DNA of 64,000 nucleotides from Hevea brasiliensis. Its lineage: Eukaryota > Streptophyta > Magnoliopsida > Malpighiales > Euphorbiaceae. Both the position numbers and the translations under genes were made by a program. Under the pieces are notes generated by a model. It searched no databases. It saw only the letters and a program-made list of their open reading frames with translations, and was not told where the DNA came from. The DNA lies in contig NC_079505.1 in assembly GCF_030052815.1 (NCBI RefSeq), positions 17,818,822-17,882,821 on the forward strand, given 5' to 3'. Shown here piece by piece: positions 49,382 through 62,371 of the stretch. The first letter of the stretch is position 1, and each line of letters begins with the position of its first letter.

Positions 49382-52300
49382 TGTAACACCCCTATTGGTA
49401 TAGCCTGGTATATTTCACTGTTCCGATGACCGGTGTCGGTCCGGATAATTAAGGGGATTAGAACCATAGTTAAGAAAACTTGAGAAGCCAAAAACACAAA
49501 TAATTAGTAATGTTTAATTAGTTAAGTATAAACAAGAAAAATAGAATATAAGAGGTTAAACGAGCCGAGAGTCACAGCGATGAGTGACCTCCTCGGGAAC
49601 GACTACGAAGTCGTTTTAAACTCAAATTTCGAATCGTAAAAAGTGACGCTGCGGTCCTTAGGACCCTTATGGACACAGTGGAAAAGAGAAAATCATGAAA
49701 AAGAACTGTTGAGCCAGTCAAATAATTAGGTCAGGGAGCCGAAAGAAATATTGGATTATTTGCAAACTAGGATGAACCGGCGAGGGGCAATTTGGTCAAT
49801 TGACCCAGAGAGCTGACTCCTGACCTAACTGTCAAATAAAATCGGAGAAAAGAAAATTTCAAAATCGAGAATTAAATTAAAGAACTAATAGAAAGAAAAA
49901 AAAAAGAAGAGAAAAATGAAAAAGTTAAAAAGGTGATGACATCATGCATGACATCATGCATGATGCCATAAAAATAATAATTAATAAATTAAATTAAATG
50001 GGATTTTGGGGTCTTCCATAAGACAAAATAAATAAAGAAATAAAAAGAAAAAGACTTCATCTTCTCAAAACAAAAACGTGAACCATTATCTTTCCCTCTC
50101 CCTCACCATTGATGAACCTCCATTAAAGCTTGTCTTCAAGCTTTGAAACCCTTACCAAATCCCAAATTTTTCCATAATCACTTCATAAAACCTTATTCCC
50201 TTCCCTTGAGAAAGAAAATTAACAAGAAAGAAAGAGGAAAGGAAGAGAGAAATTGAAGAATTGGCATTTAAATTGAGGTTAGTATGCTAAACTCTTCATT
50301 TATCCATTCAAATGCATATGTGATGGTTGAAAATGAGTTTAGAACTTGATTAAATGAAACAAACATGGGAGAAGGACTAAACTGAAATTTCGTCCAGCCT
50401 AAAGGGAGTATGGATTGCATGAATTTAATGGGTTTGAATGAGTTTAGGAACCCTACTTAGTTGATTGATTATGGTTTAAAGTTTTGAATTTAGTTAATTG
50501 CACAATTTAAGTGAATTAGGGTTTGGAGGCTAGGGTTTATGAACCAAAATTTGGAGAAATGCATAAATGGCATGTTTAACCTATTGTGAAATGAAATAAT
50601 GGCCAATTATGACCAAATAAGTTGTGTGGGAATTGTTGGAATAAAAACCAAATTCGTAGGTTGAAGGGTCATGCTGCTGGCAGCATGACCAAACCCACTT
50701 TGAAGGACCAAAAGTCAAATTTTACAAGTCCAATTGATATTCCACCAATTGGAGATGAAAATAGACATAAAAGAGCACAATTTTCATTCAGGAACCATGG
50801 CCAAAAACTGACCAAAACTTGGTGAAACAATTGACCAAAGTGAATTGATAGCAGGCTGCCACTGCACTAAACTGACCAAATGAACAGTAACTGTTCATTT
50901 GGTCATAACTCGAGTTAGACAGGTCAAATTGACCTGAAATTTGTCCAGGGGTTAGAGGGCATATAGACCTAAAACTTTCATGAAGAACATCACCCCAGAT
51001 TATGCCATTAACCCTTTCAAAATCATTGACAAAATTAAATTACTGTACTTGCAACTCTGCAGATTTTCAGTTGAGCAGTAAGGTTTGGATGGCTATAACT
51101 CTCTCTAGAAAACTCGGATTTAGGCGATTCTTGAACCGATGGAAACCTAAGACATAGTAGAACATTTCATATGAAGAAAGTGAGACCAAATTATGAACTT
51201 AACTTGATCAAATTACTGACCAAAGTTGGATCAAAATCTGCCAGAACCCAAAATTGCAACATGAACAGTGCACGTGAACAGTAAACTTATTTTGGCCATA
51301 ACTTGAGCTACAAAACTCCGATTGAGGTGATCCAAAAATGAGAATACACTTAAGACAATAAGGAACATTTTCTATGAAGGAAGTTTTGTCAAATTCCAAC
51401 AGTAGATCGACCAATGGAATAGTGCAACCGAGAACCAAAGCGAAAATTGGCAATTTTGCCAAAATGACCTAAGCTTTAAAAAAATGACAAAAACCAACAA
51501 GTTTGGTGACCAAAATATGGTATGTGGGTGAAGTTAGAGTTCCCATACCTAGTAAGCCTTAAAAAGTCAACTATTTAACTGGAATAGTGCAGTGATTAGT
51601 AACCCGAAACACAAAATTTCGAGAACGTCGAATTTAACACGTTAGAGCTAGGTAAATGTGGAGCTAAGTTTATTTTGGATTTATTTTAAGTTTTAGTACT
51701 GAAACATTGGAAAATTTCGTGTTTCAGTGGAAAAGAATACCGGGACAGAACCCGAGGAGTCGAGTCAAGGCCAACAGGCGACTCGTTTGAGGTTTGTGCA
51801 CAACATATACTTTTATAATCATCTTTTGCATATCGTTTTGAATAATTTGAAATATGGGATTATGGCATTCTTATGATGTTTGATCTAAATTGTTGAAAGT
51901 TATTATGTATATTTGAAAAGACAATGTTTAGCAAATTGTTAAGATAAGTTTTGAAACCACAGTGTCATGACCACATATTTGAACACCTCACTAGCACGAC
52001 TAGTGGGGTAATTAGTTCAATTTTGATTCCTTCTCCGGAGAAGTGTTGAGGTGTGCCAGGAGAAGAGGATGTGAATGGATATCCATATATTTGAGCTAGC
52101 TAGCCTTGTGATATGATTTCTCTTTAGCCTCTGGCTATTGAGATTCATGTGATTTCTCTTAGCCTCTGGCTATTGAGATTCTATTTGTTTCGAATGGCAT
52201 GATCTAACTGTGAGTTTTATGAAATGTGTTTTGATACTTTGAAATGAACTTGGTTTACATGTAAAATCTCACAATGCATGATTGTATTTAATTTTCATGT

Positions 52301-53071
52301 TTAGCTAAATTTTTGAATGAATGTGCTTTAAGTTTTGCATAAAGATTATTTTAGTATATTGTGCACCACTGAGTCCTAGTACTCAGCGATAGCTTTTTTT
52401 GCTATCGCAGATACAGAGACTAGAGGAGCAGCAGACTGAGCTGCTGAGGTGTGTGAAGTCATCAGCTTGAAGCCTTCGGGTATAATTTATACCCTAACTG
52501 TAAATACTTCTTTTGATGTATATATTGCACATAAATGTATGGACATGTAAAAATGGGTCTTGAGCAGCTTGTACACAAATTTGTATGAAGTTTGTAATAA
52601 AGTTTAGTTTGTGTTTCTTTTGATATAAATTTATAAGGTTGTGTCTAAATTGTTTTGTTTTTAATGAAATATGAATGATATTGATTGACAGTATTTTGAG
52701 AATTATTGAACTTGTGAATTTTGAGAAATTGATTGAGTTTGATTGTGAAACTGAAGTAGTGGTTGAGAAAAACTTTTAGAAGTGCTTTTTACAGGTATTT
52801 GAAGAACGGTTTTCTCAAAATACAGAGGAAACTCTGTCAAAATTTTTATAAAATTTGCGGAAAACTAAAATGGCCAAAAATATTAATTAGTTTTAATTTC
52901 AACTAAATGTTTTAAACACTTATTAGAAATGCTCACCGCTTGTCAAAGATAAGAAAATTGTTTTAAAATCCCTTGTAGGGTACTTAATGAGTTATCGGTA
53001 GGTGAAGTTCGGTAGTTCATTAGGTATTCTACAGGATCATGTTACGCCTTACAGAGGGGTAAGGTGTGACA
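49382..53071 (+). mobile_element. Element D LTR 2 (shared middle LTR), 3.69 kb
   Basis: It is colinear with LTR 1 from tgtaacacccctatt to gtaaggtgtgaca with scattered small differences. It is both the 3' LTR of the first internal region and the 5' LTR of the second, since a polypurine tract precedes it and a primer site follows it. There is no target duplication at its edges. Confidence 0.93.
52369..52386 (+). promoter_or_regulatory. Conserved LTR hairpin, copy D LTR 2
   Basis: CTGAGT, loop cctagt, ACTCAG after TGCACCA, identical to LTR 1. Confidence 0.6.
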
Positions 53072-53079
53072 TGTTTTAG

Positions 53080-53091
53080 TGGTATCAGAGC
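53080..53091 (+). other. Element D primer binding site, second internal region
   Basis: tggtatcagagc follows LTR 2 by eight bases, exactly as in the first internal region. Confidence 0.9.
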
Positions 53092-53260
53092 AAATTTTTG
53101 AATTATGTTTTAAATTGTGAATTTGTGTCTTTTCTTTGTTAAGTACAACTGCTCAATGTCCATAATTGTTACATACAGCGCATTACATCATGAATATGAA
53201 CTAACGGAGGGAAATCTCCTTGTGTTACTTGTTCAGGAGATACCCTAACTTCAGCCTGAA
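53092..53260 (+). other. Full-length leader of the second D internal region
   Basis: 169 bp between primer site and gag start. The first copy keeps only 34 bp. Both ends are shared, with a taa microhomology at the breakpoint. Confidence 0.75.
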
Positions 53261-54149
53261 ATGGAAGAAGGGGATCGCTCAGTTGAGCAGTCTGTTGAAG
53301 TTGAGGCACAAGGGGAAGCCCCAGCTTTACCGAATGTCAGTGGGTCAGCAGCACCAGCCCCACAAATGCCGCAATTTCCTGCACAGTTTGCACAGCAGAT
53401 GGCGGCAATGTTTCAACAAATGGCTGGGGGTATGCCTGCTCAATCTCCACCCCAACCACCTGTGGCACAACCACTGCCTCCAGCCAGACAATATGATAAA
53501 TTATTGAAGTATGGGGCTGCAGAATTTAAGGGTACAGTGGACCCTTTGGAGGCAGAGCAATGGCTTGAAAGAATGGACAGAGTATTTAAGAAGCTGCACT
53601 GCCAAGATGAACTGAAGCTTGAATATTCTGTGTCGCTACTGCATGGGGATGCGTATGACTGATGGAAGACCATCCCCATACCTTGGTTGAACCACGATCT
53701 TGACACAGGATGACTTCATTAGAGAGTTCAGACAGAAATACATCCCAGACGCATATGTTGATCAGAAGTTGCAAGAATTTTTGAGTTTAAAACAAGGCAA
53801 TAGATCAGTGGCAGAGTATGAGAGGGAGTTCTCCCGCTTAAGTCATTATGCGGAGAGTCTCTTTACTACCAGCAAGGCAAGGTGCAAGAGATTTGAGACG
53901 GGTTTGAAGCCCAGCATAAGGATGCAAGTTGTGGGATTTAGACACAGCAACTTCTCAGAGCTCATGTTTCAAGCACTTGAACTGGAGAGGGTTGAAGCAG
54001 AAGCAAACCCAGTGAAGGAAAAAGCTGAGAAATCAGAAAAAGACAAGGGGGAAAAATCAGTTGAACAAAGTTCTGGTGCTACCTCTGGAAAGAAAAAGAA
54101 GTTTAGTGGACCCAGCAGGGGTCGAGGTGGAAGATTTGGTAGGGGCTGA
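53261..54149 (+). pseudogene. D2 Gag capsid region, disrupted
   Basis: It starts MEEGDRSVEQSVEVE and carries the same capsid segment as D1. TGA at 53660 replaces the TGG of D1 (YDW-stop), a G-to-A change. A frame shift near 53685-53700 is followed by an open stretch from MTQDDFIREFRQKYIPDAYV to the RG-rich region, ended by TGA at 54147 where D1 has CGA. The codon for Gln at 53762 is CAG here but a stop in D1. Confidence 0.87.
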
Positions 54150-54172
54150 TTCACTGGACAGAGACCCCCTAG

Positions 54173-55033
54173 GTGCAGTCAAGAATGAGCAGGGGTTCAC
54201 ATTCTGCCCGCCCCTGTGAGACTTGTGGCAAGATTCATGGGGGGGAATGTTATTGGGCCACTGGAGCCTGTTTTAACTGTGGAGGCAAGGGCCATATAGC
54301 TAAAAACTGTACTAGTGCTCCGAGATATGGTCCAGCTCCTACTACTGCTGAAGGATCTATTCAGAGTCCTGCTCCCAGAGGTTCACAGTCAGTTGGCAGA
54401 GGAAGAGGCAGAGGTAGAGGCACTACTTCAGGCAGTCAGGGCACAGTTGGTCAGTCAGGACAAGGAAGTGCTTCGACCAGAATCTACGCAATGAAACAGC
54501 GAGAAGAGGCTGAGACTTCTGATGTGGTAGCTGGTACATTCTCTATCTCTGGTCAAGATGTATTTGTATTGTTCGATCCGGGTTCAACCCATTCATATGT
54601 TAGTGCTAGCATAGTCAGTTCACTTGCTGTTCCATGTGTGCAAGTGGGTTTTGAGGTGCTAGTAACTAGTCCATTAGGACAAGAGGTCCGGGTCAACAGA
54701 ATTTATAGAGACTGTCCTTTGGTGATCCAAGGACATGTTTTCCTGTCAGACTTGATTGAGATGCCCTTCAGAGAGTATGATATTATCTTAGGCATGGATT
54801 GGTTAGCCAGGCATCATGCTATGATTGACTGTAGACTGAAGACAGTCACTTTTGGTCTCCCTTTGTACGGTGATGTGGTCATACACGGGGAGAGGCATTT
54901 ACTGCCATCAAACATCATTTCGGCTGCACTAGCCGTAAGAATGATCGTAAAAGGGTGTGAAGCATACTTGGCACATGTGATAGACACCCAAGTGGGGAGT
55001 CCAAAGACTAAGGGACATCCCTATCAGATGTGA
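54173..55033 (+). pseudogene. D2 zinc knuckle and protease
   Basis: One open frame covers the zinc knuckle (CFNCGGKGHIAKNC), the RG-rich linker, STRIYAMKQREEAE, and the whole aspartic protease region with [12 protein letters not shown] and GMDWLARHH. It is the best preserved protease of the window, open where D1 has two stops. After about 54930 the sequence degrades into CGTA-for-CAGA substitutions and single-base losses, and the frame ends at 55031. Confidence 0.87.
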
Positions 55034-55161
55034 CTTTCGGATGTGTTTCTGATGAATTGCCGGATTACCTCCGTAAAGAGAGGTGCGATTTGAAATTGAT
55101 GTTATGCTCGTGTGGACCCAATCTCCATAACACCATATAGAATGGCACTGCACTGAAAGAA

Positions 55162-55719
55162 TTGAAAGTGCAATTGCAAGAGCTGCTTGACAAGGGCTTT
55201 ATCTGCCCTAGTGTGTCACCTTGGGGAGTGCCAATATTGTTTGTAAAGAAGAAGGATGGCACTCTCCGGTTATGCATTGAATATCGACAGTTGAATAAGG
55301 TGACGATAAAGAATATATACCCATTGGCCCGCATTGATGACTTGTTTGATCAGTTGAGGGGTGCAGCTGTGTTCTCCAAAATTGACTTGAGATCAAGTTA
55401 TTATCAGCTGAAAGTACAAGAGCAGAGTATTTCTAAAATCGCTTTGTAACCCGCTATGGCCATTATGAGTTCTTGGTCATGCCATTCGGTTAACTAATGC
55501 TCATACGCTTTTATGGATCTGATGAACACTATTTTCAGACCATACCTCGACCAGTTTGTTGTGGTATTCATAGATGATATATTAGTCTATTCGAGGAATT
55601 CAGAAGAGCATGATAGACATCTGCGGATTGTACTGCAGACTTTGAGGGAGAAACAACTATATGCCAAATTGTCGAAGTGTGAATTTTGGCTGAAGGAGAT
55701 ATCCTTTTGGGGCATGTAG
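55162..55719 (+). pseudogene. D2 reverse transcriptase, frameshifted
   Basis: Two open segments hold the fingers ([16 protein letters not shown], with Glu for the Asp of D1) and palm start [10 protein letters not shown], then, in another frame, the [11 protein letters not shown] catalytic motif and [12 protein letters not shown]. The break between 55440 and 55512 and the preceding stretch 55020-55160 contain clusters of small indels. Confidence 0.85.
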
Positions 55720-56020
55720 TATCGTAAGAGGGCATCAAGGTAGATCCAAGTAAGATTGAAGTCGTCCTTACTGGAGGCCACCGTAAATGTCACGTAGATT
55801 CGTAGTTTTCTGGTTTAGCCGATACTACCGTAGATTTGTGAAGGATTTTCCATGTTGGCATCTCCATTGACCAAGCCGCTTAGAAAAGATGTAAAATTTC
55901 GGTGACGGATAAATGCCGCAGAGTTTTGATGAATTGAAGAGATGTTTGATCAAGCTTCCCTAACTTTACCCACACCGTAAAGAATATACTGATTCTGATG
56001 CTTCTCACAATGGGTTAGGT
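55720..56020 (+). other. D2 RT-RNase H junction, heavily scrambled
   Basis: This stretch aligns with D1 47160-47500 but has many one-base losses and CGTA/GTA replacements, mostly at CAG, CTG or CCGG sites. No continuous reading is possible. Confidence 0.7.
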
Positions 56021-56023
56021 TGT

Positions 56024-57421
56024 GTGTTGATGCAAGATCGAAATGTCATTGCCTATGCATCACGCCAGCTAAAACCACATGAGAGGAATTATCCGACACA
56101 TGATTTGGAGCTTGCAGCCATTGTGTTTGCTCTTAAGATCTGGAGACACTATTTGTATGGGGAAAAGTGTTACATCTATACAGATCATAAGAGTTTGAAG
56201 TATTTGGGTACCTAGAAAGAGTTGAATTTGAGACAGAGGAGATGGTTAGAGTTGATAAAAGATTATGATTGTCTGATAGACTATCAGCCAGGGAAAGCTA
56301 ATGTTGTGGCTGACGCCTTAAGTCGCAAGACTATGGCAAGTCTACAGGTTACTCCTTTATCTTTGGTACATGAGTTGAGATCATTGCATGCCAGCTTAGA
56401 GATTAATGATGATGGGCAGACAGCAGTTGCATGGCATGTACAGCCAGTGTTGATTGATCAGATTAGAATGGCTGCTCAGAATGATCAGAAGTATCAGAAG
56501 TTGATGGGAGAAGTCCGACAGGGCAAGAAACCAGAATTCTCAATCAAAGATGATGGTCTATTGCTACACCAGGGCAGAATATGTGTTCCTAGTGATGTTG
56601 ATTTGAGGCAGATCATTTTGAAGGAAGCACATGAGTCTCCTTTTGCCATGCACCCTGGTGGCACAAAAATGTATAGAGGGCTAAAGGAGCATTACTGGTG
56701 GATGGGTATGAAAAGGAATGTGGCAGAATTTGTATCCAAATGCCTAACTTGTCAGCAAGTAAAGGTAGAGCATCAAGTACCCTCTGGGTTATTACATCCA
56801 CTACCAGTACCAGAGTGGAAATGGGAGAGAATAACGATGGATTTGGTGATGGGACTTCCGAGGACACAGAAGAGTCATGATGCAGTTTGGGTCATTGTTG
56901 ACAGACTGACTAAATCTGCTCATTTTCTGCCAGTTCGGATGGACTACAGTTTAGAAAGATTGTCCAAGTTATACATCGATGAGATTGTGAGATTGCATGG
57001 AGTGCCAGTATCCATCGTATCAGACAGAGATCCTAGGTTCACATCTAGATTCTGGGGTAGTCTTCAGAGAGCCCTAGGAACTAGATTGAACTTGATTACA
57101 TTCCACCCACGCATGCATGGCCACGAAAGGGTAATTCAGATCTTGGAGGACATGCTACGGGCTTGTGTGATTGAGTTTGAGGGTAGTTGGGATACACACT
57201 TGCCTTTGATTGAGTTTGCTTACAACAACAGCTACCAATCAAGCATTGGGATGCCTCCATATGAAGCTTTATATGGCAGAAAATGTAGAACCCCGTTGTG
57301 TTGGGATGACGTGGGTGAAAGAAAAATGATTAGACCCGAAATTGTTCAACAAACTGAAGAGAAAATCAGGGTGATCAGGGGTCGACTTAAACCGCATCGC
57401 ATCACAAAAGTCTTATGTTGA
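56024..57421 (+). pseudogene. D2 RNase H and integrase core
   Basis: RNase H residues ([28 protein letters not shown]) are followed by TAG at 56213, CAG in D1. The frame then continues for about 400 codons with ADALSRK, HHCC zinc domain with both Cys (CLTCQQ) and integrase core (ITMDLVMGLP, VSIVSDRDPRFTS). The catalytic Asp region is intact here and scrambled in D1, whereas the Glu region at about 57105-57125 is scrambled here and intact in D1. A scramble at about 57390 shifts the frame. Confidence 0.88.
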
Positions 57422-57422
57422 T

Positions 57423-57872
57423 TTGAAAAGAAGGGATATTGAGTATGCAGTGGGTGAGAAAGTTTTCCTCAAGGTTTCTCCTTGGAAGAGGATTATGAGA
57501 TTCGGCAGAAAGGGGAAACTAAGTCCTCGTTTTATCGGGCCATATGAGGTATTGGAAAGAGTGGGTCCTTTGGCATATCGGTTGGCACTACCTCTAGAGT
57601 CGGAGAAGATACATAATGTCTTCCATGTGTCTATGTTGAGGAGGTATCGATCAGACCCATCTCATGTACTACCAGTAGAGGAAATTGAAGTGAATCCAGA
57701 CCTCACATATGAAGAAGAACCCATAGTGATTCTGGCTTATAAGGCGAAACAGCTACGGAACAAGCAGATACCGTTGGTAAAAGTGCTGTGGAGCCATCAT
57801 TCGGGCCAGGAGGCTACTTGGGAACGAGAGGAGGACATGAGGAGACAACACCCACAGCTATTCAGAGATTGA
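57423..57872 (+). pseudogene. D2 integrase C-terminus and chromodomain
   Basis: An open stretch runs from KRRDIEYAVGEKVFLKVSPW through the GPY/F module (RFIGPYEVLERV) to a complete chromodomain-like tail, NKQIPLVKVLWSHHSGQEATWE, ending LFRD and TGA at 57870. The chromodomain is complete in this copy only. In chromoviruses this domain steers integration toward particular chromatin marks. Confidence 0.88.
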
Positions 57873-57918
57873 TACCAGGTAAAATTTCGAGACGAAATTT
57901 ATTTAAGGTGGGGAGAAT

Positions 57919-58697
57919 TGTAACACCCCTATTGGTATAGCCTGGTATATTTCACTGTTCCGATGACCGGTGTCGGTCCGGACAATTAAGGGGATTAGAA
58001 CCATACTTAAGAAAACTTGAGAAGCCAAAAACACAAATAATTAGTAATGTTTAATTAGTTAAGTATAAACAAGAAAAACAGAATATAAGAGGTTAAACGA
58101 GCCGAGAGTCACAGCGATGAGTAACCTCCTCGGGAACGACTGCGAAGTCGTTTTAAACTCAAATTTCGAACAGTAAAAAGTGACGCTGCGGTCCTTAGGA
58201 CCCTTATGGACACAGTGGAAAAGAGAAAATCACGAAAAAGAACTGTTGAGCCAGTCAAATAATTAGGTCAGGGAGCCGGAAGAAATATTGGATTATTTGC
58301 AAACCGGGATGAACCGGCGAGGGGCAATTTGGTCAATTGACCCCGAGAGCTGACTCCTGACCTAACTGTCAAATAAAATCGGAGAAAAGAAAATTTCAGA
58401 ATCGAGAATTAAATTAAAGAACTAATAGAAAGAAAAAAAAAAAAGAAAAGAAAAATGAAAAAGTTAAAAATGTGATGACATCATGCATGACATCATGCAT
58501 GATGCCATAAAAATAATAATTAATAAATTAAATTAAATGGGATTTTGGGGTCTTCCATAAGACAAAATAAATAAAGAAATAAAAAGAAAAAGACTTCATC
58601 TTCTCAAAAACAAAAACGTGAACCATTATCTTTCCCTCTCCCTCACCATTGATGAACCTCCATTAAAGCTTGTCTTCAAGCTTTGAAACCCTTACCA
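57919..58697 (+). mobile_element. Element D LTR 3, left part
   Basis: It starts tgtaacacccctatt directly after a polypurine tract and matches LTR 1 and LTR 2 until 58697, where solo LTR E is inserted after the target site tacca. Confidence 0.92.
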
Positions 58698-61600
58698 TGT
58701 AACACCCCCGTTGTATAGCCTGGTATATTTCACTGTTCCGGTGACCGGTGTCGGTCCGGACAATTAATGGGATTAGGGCCACACCTAAGACAACTTGAGA
58801 AGCCATAAACATAAATAATTAGTAATATTTAATTAGTTAACTACAAATAAGAAAAACAGAACATAAGAGGTTAAACGAGCCGAGAGTCACAGCGATGAGT
58901 GACCTCCTCGGGAACGACTGCGAAGTCATTTTAAACCCAAATTTCGAACCGTAAAAAGTGACGCTGTGGTCCTTAGGACCCTTATGAACACAGTGGAAAA
59001 GAGAAAATCATGAAAAAGAAGCATAAGCTACCAAATAATTAGGTCGTGAGCGGAAGAAATATGGAATTATTTGCAAACCGATGAACCCGAGGGGCGATTT
59101 GGTCAATTGACCCAAAGTGACTCGCCTAATCACAAATAAAATCGGAGAAAAGAATATTTCGGGATCGAAAATTAAATTAAAGAACTAATAGAAAAATAAA
59201 TAAAAAAAAAGAAAAGGGAAGAGGTTGGAAAAGTCAAAGATGATATCATAAAAGAATTTATTAAATATTTATTAAATTAGATTTTTTTTATGGTCTTCCA
59301 TAGCAAAGTAAATAAAAGAAAACAAAAGAAAAAAAAAATTAAATTCATCTTCTTCAAAAAGAAAAACATGACTCTCTCTTCCCTCTTCCATAAACCACCA
59401 TTGTTACACTAAAGAAGCTTGAATCCAAGCTTTCTTTCAACCATTTAAGCCTATTTTGACCCCAACTTGACTTATTAGAACCTGATTTAGTTACTTGAGA
59501 AGAAGTTTGATCACAAAAGAAAGAAGAAAAGTAGAGGAAAATTGAAGAATTAGATAGACAAATTCTGCTCACTTAAGGTAAACTAATCCAACTTTTCTTT
59601 TTAGTTTATATGATGGATTTAGGGTAGAAATGAATGAGATTATATGAAGAAATTGAAAAATATTGCATGATTAGAAAGAGAGGGAATTTTCAGCCAGCCA
59701 TGGATGTATGAGTGTGGATGTATTTTAAATGAATTAAAGGTGTTAATAAACTTGCATGAGTATGGTAGTAAGATGAAAAGGCATAAATGTAAGTAATTGT
59801 AACAATTAAGTGAGATTAGAGTTTTGTATGCTAGGGTTTGTGAACCAAATTTGGAGAAATGCATAAATGGCATGTTTAACCTATTGTGAAATGAAATAAT
59901 GGTCAATTATGACCAAATAAGTTGTGTGGGAATGATAGGAAACTAAGTTAAATTCGTAGGTCAATGGTCATGCTGCTGGCAGCATGACCAAACCCACTTT
60001 GAAGGACCAAAACTCAAATTTTACAAGTCTAATTGATATGCCACCAATTGGGGATGAAAATAGACATAAAAGAGCACAATTTTCATTAAGGAACCAAAAC
60101 TGACCAAAACTTGGTGATACAATTGACAAAAGTGAGTTGATAGCAGTCACATCAAGACTAAACTGACCAAATGAATAGTAACTGTTCATTTGGTCATAAC
60201 TCGAGTTAGACAGGTCAAATTGACCTGAAATTTGGCCAGGGGTTAGAGGGCATATAGATCTAAAACTTTCATGAAGAACATCACCCCAAATTATGCCATT
60301 AACCCATTCAGATTATTGAGCAAAGTTAGGTTACCAAACCTGCAACTCTGCAGAATTTTCATTGAGCAGCAATATTTGGATGGCTATAACTCCCTCTAGA
60401 AAACTCGGATTTAGGAGATTCTTGAACCGATGGAAACCTAAGACATAGTAGAACATTTCATATGAAGAAAGTGAGACCAAATTATGAACTTAACTTGATC
60501 AAATTACTGACCAAAGTTGGATCAAAATCTGCCAGAACCCAAAAGTGCAGCATGAACAGTGCACGTGAACAGTAAACTTATTTTGGCCATAACTTGAGCT
60601 ACAAAACTCCGATTGAGGTGATCCAAAAATAAGAATACACTTAAGACAATAAGGAACATTTTCTATGAAGGAAGTTTTGTCAAATTCCAACAGTAGATCG
60701 ACCAATGGAATAGTGCAACTTCGGAGAACCAAAACCGAAAATTGGCAATTTTGCCAAAATGACCTAAGCTTTGAGAAAATGACAAAAACCAACAAGTTTA
60801 ATGACCAAAATGTGGTATGTGGGTGAAGTTAGAGTTCCCATAACTAGTAAGCCTTAAAAAGTCAACTATTTGACTGGAATAGTGCAGTGAATAGTAACCC
60901 GAAACACAAAATTTCGAGAACGTCGAATTTAACACGTTAGAGCTAGGTAAATGTGGAGCTAAGTTTATTTTGGATTTATTTTAAGTTTTAGTACTGAAAC
61001 ATTGGAAAATTTCGTGTTTCAGTGGAAAAGAATACCGAGACAGAACCCGAGGAGTCGAGTCAAGGCCAACAGGCGACTTGTTTGAGGTTTGTGCACAACA
61101 TATACTGTTATAATCATCTTTTGCATATCGTTTTGAATAATGTGAAATATTGGATTATGGCATTCTTATGATGTTTGATCTAAATTGTTGAAAGTTATTA
61201 TGTATATTTGAAATGACAATGTTTAGCAAATTGTTAAGATAAGTTTTGAAACCACAGTGTCATGACCACATATTTGAACACCTCACTAGCACGACTAGTG
61301 GGGGTAATTTGTTTCGAATTTTGATTCCTTCTCTGGAGAAGTGTTGAGGTGTGCCAGTAGAAGAGGATGTGAATGGATATCCATATATTTGAGCTAGCTA
61401 GCCTTGTGATATGATTTCTCTTTAGCCTCTGGCTATCGAGATTCATGTGATTTCTCTTTAGCCTCTGGCTATTGAGATTCTATTTGTTTCGAATGGCGTG
61501 ATCTAACTGTGGGTTTTATGAAATGTGTTTGATACTTTGAAATGAACTTGGTTTATATGTAAAATCTTACAATGCATGATTGTATTTAATTTTCATGTTT

Positions 61601-62371
61601 AGCCAAATTTTTGAATGAATGTGCTTTAAGTTTTGCATAAAGATTATTTTAGTATATTGTGCACCACTGAGTCCTAGTACTCAGCGATAGCTTTTATTGC
61701 TGTCGCAGATACAGAGACTAGAGGAGCAGCAGACTGAGCTGCTGAGGTGTGTGAAGTCATCAGCTTGAAGCCTTCGGGTATAATTTATACCCTAACTGTA
61801 AATACTTCTTTTGATGTATATATTGCACATAAATGTATGGACATGTAAAAATGGGTCTTGAGCAGCTTGTACACAAATTTGTATGAAGTTTGTAATAAAG
61901 TTTAGTTTGTGTTTCTTTTGATATAAATTTGTAAGGTTGTGTATAAATTATTTTGTTTTTAATGAAATATGAATGATATTGATTGACAGTATTTTGAGAA
62001 TTATTGAACTTGTGAATTTTGAGAAATTGATTGAGTTTGATTGTGAAACCGAAGTAGTGGTTGAGAAAAACTTTTAGAAGTGCTTTTTACAGGTATTCGA
62101 AGAACGGTTTTCTCAAAATACAGAGGAAACTCTGTCAAAATTTTTATAAAATTTTGAGGAAAACTAAAATGGCCACAAATATTAATTAGTTTTAATTTCA
62201 ACTAAATGTTTTAAATACTTATTAGGAAATGCTCACCACTTATCAAAAATAAGAAAATTGTTTTAAAATCCCTTGTAGGGTACTTAATGAGTTATCGGTA
62301 GGCGAAGTGCGGTAGTTCATTAGGTATTCTACGGGATCATGTTATGCCTTACAAAGGGGTAAGGTGTGACA
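58698..62371 (+). mobile_element. Solo LTR E, Ty3/gypsy, 3.67 kb, TSD TACCA
   Basis: It runs from tgtaacacccccgttg to gtaaggtgtgaca with TG..CA ends. The target duplication TACCA is present on both sides (58693-58697 and 62372-62376). It is the same family as D but more diverged, especially 59160-59830. No primer site or internal coding is attached, so it is a solo LTR. The stretch about 59020-59140 shows many one-base losses at CAG/CTG sites. Confidence 0.95.
61667..61684 (+). promoter_or_regulatory. Conserved LTR hairpin, copy E
   Basis: CTGAGT, loop cctagt, ACTCAG after TGCACCA. Confidence 0.6.
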
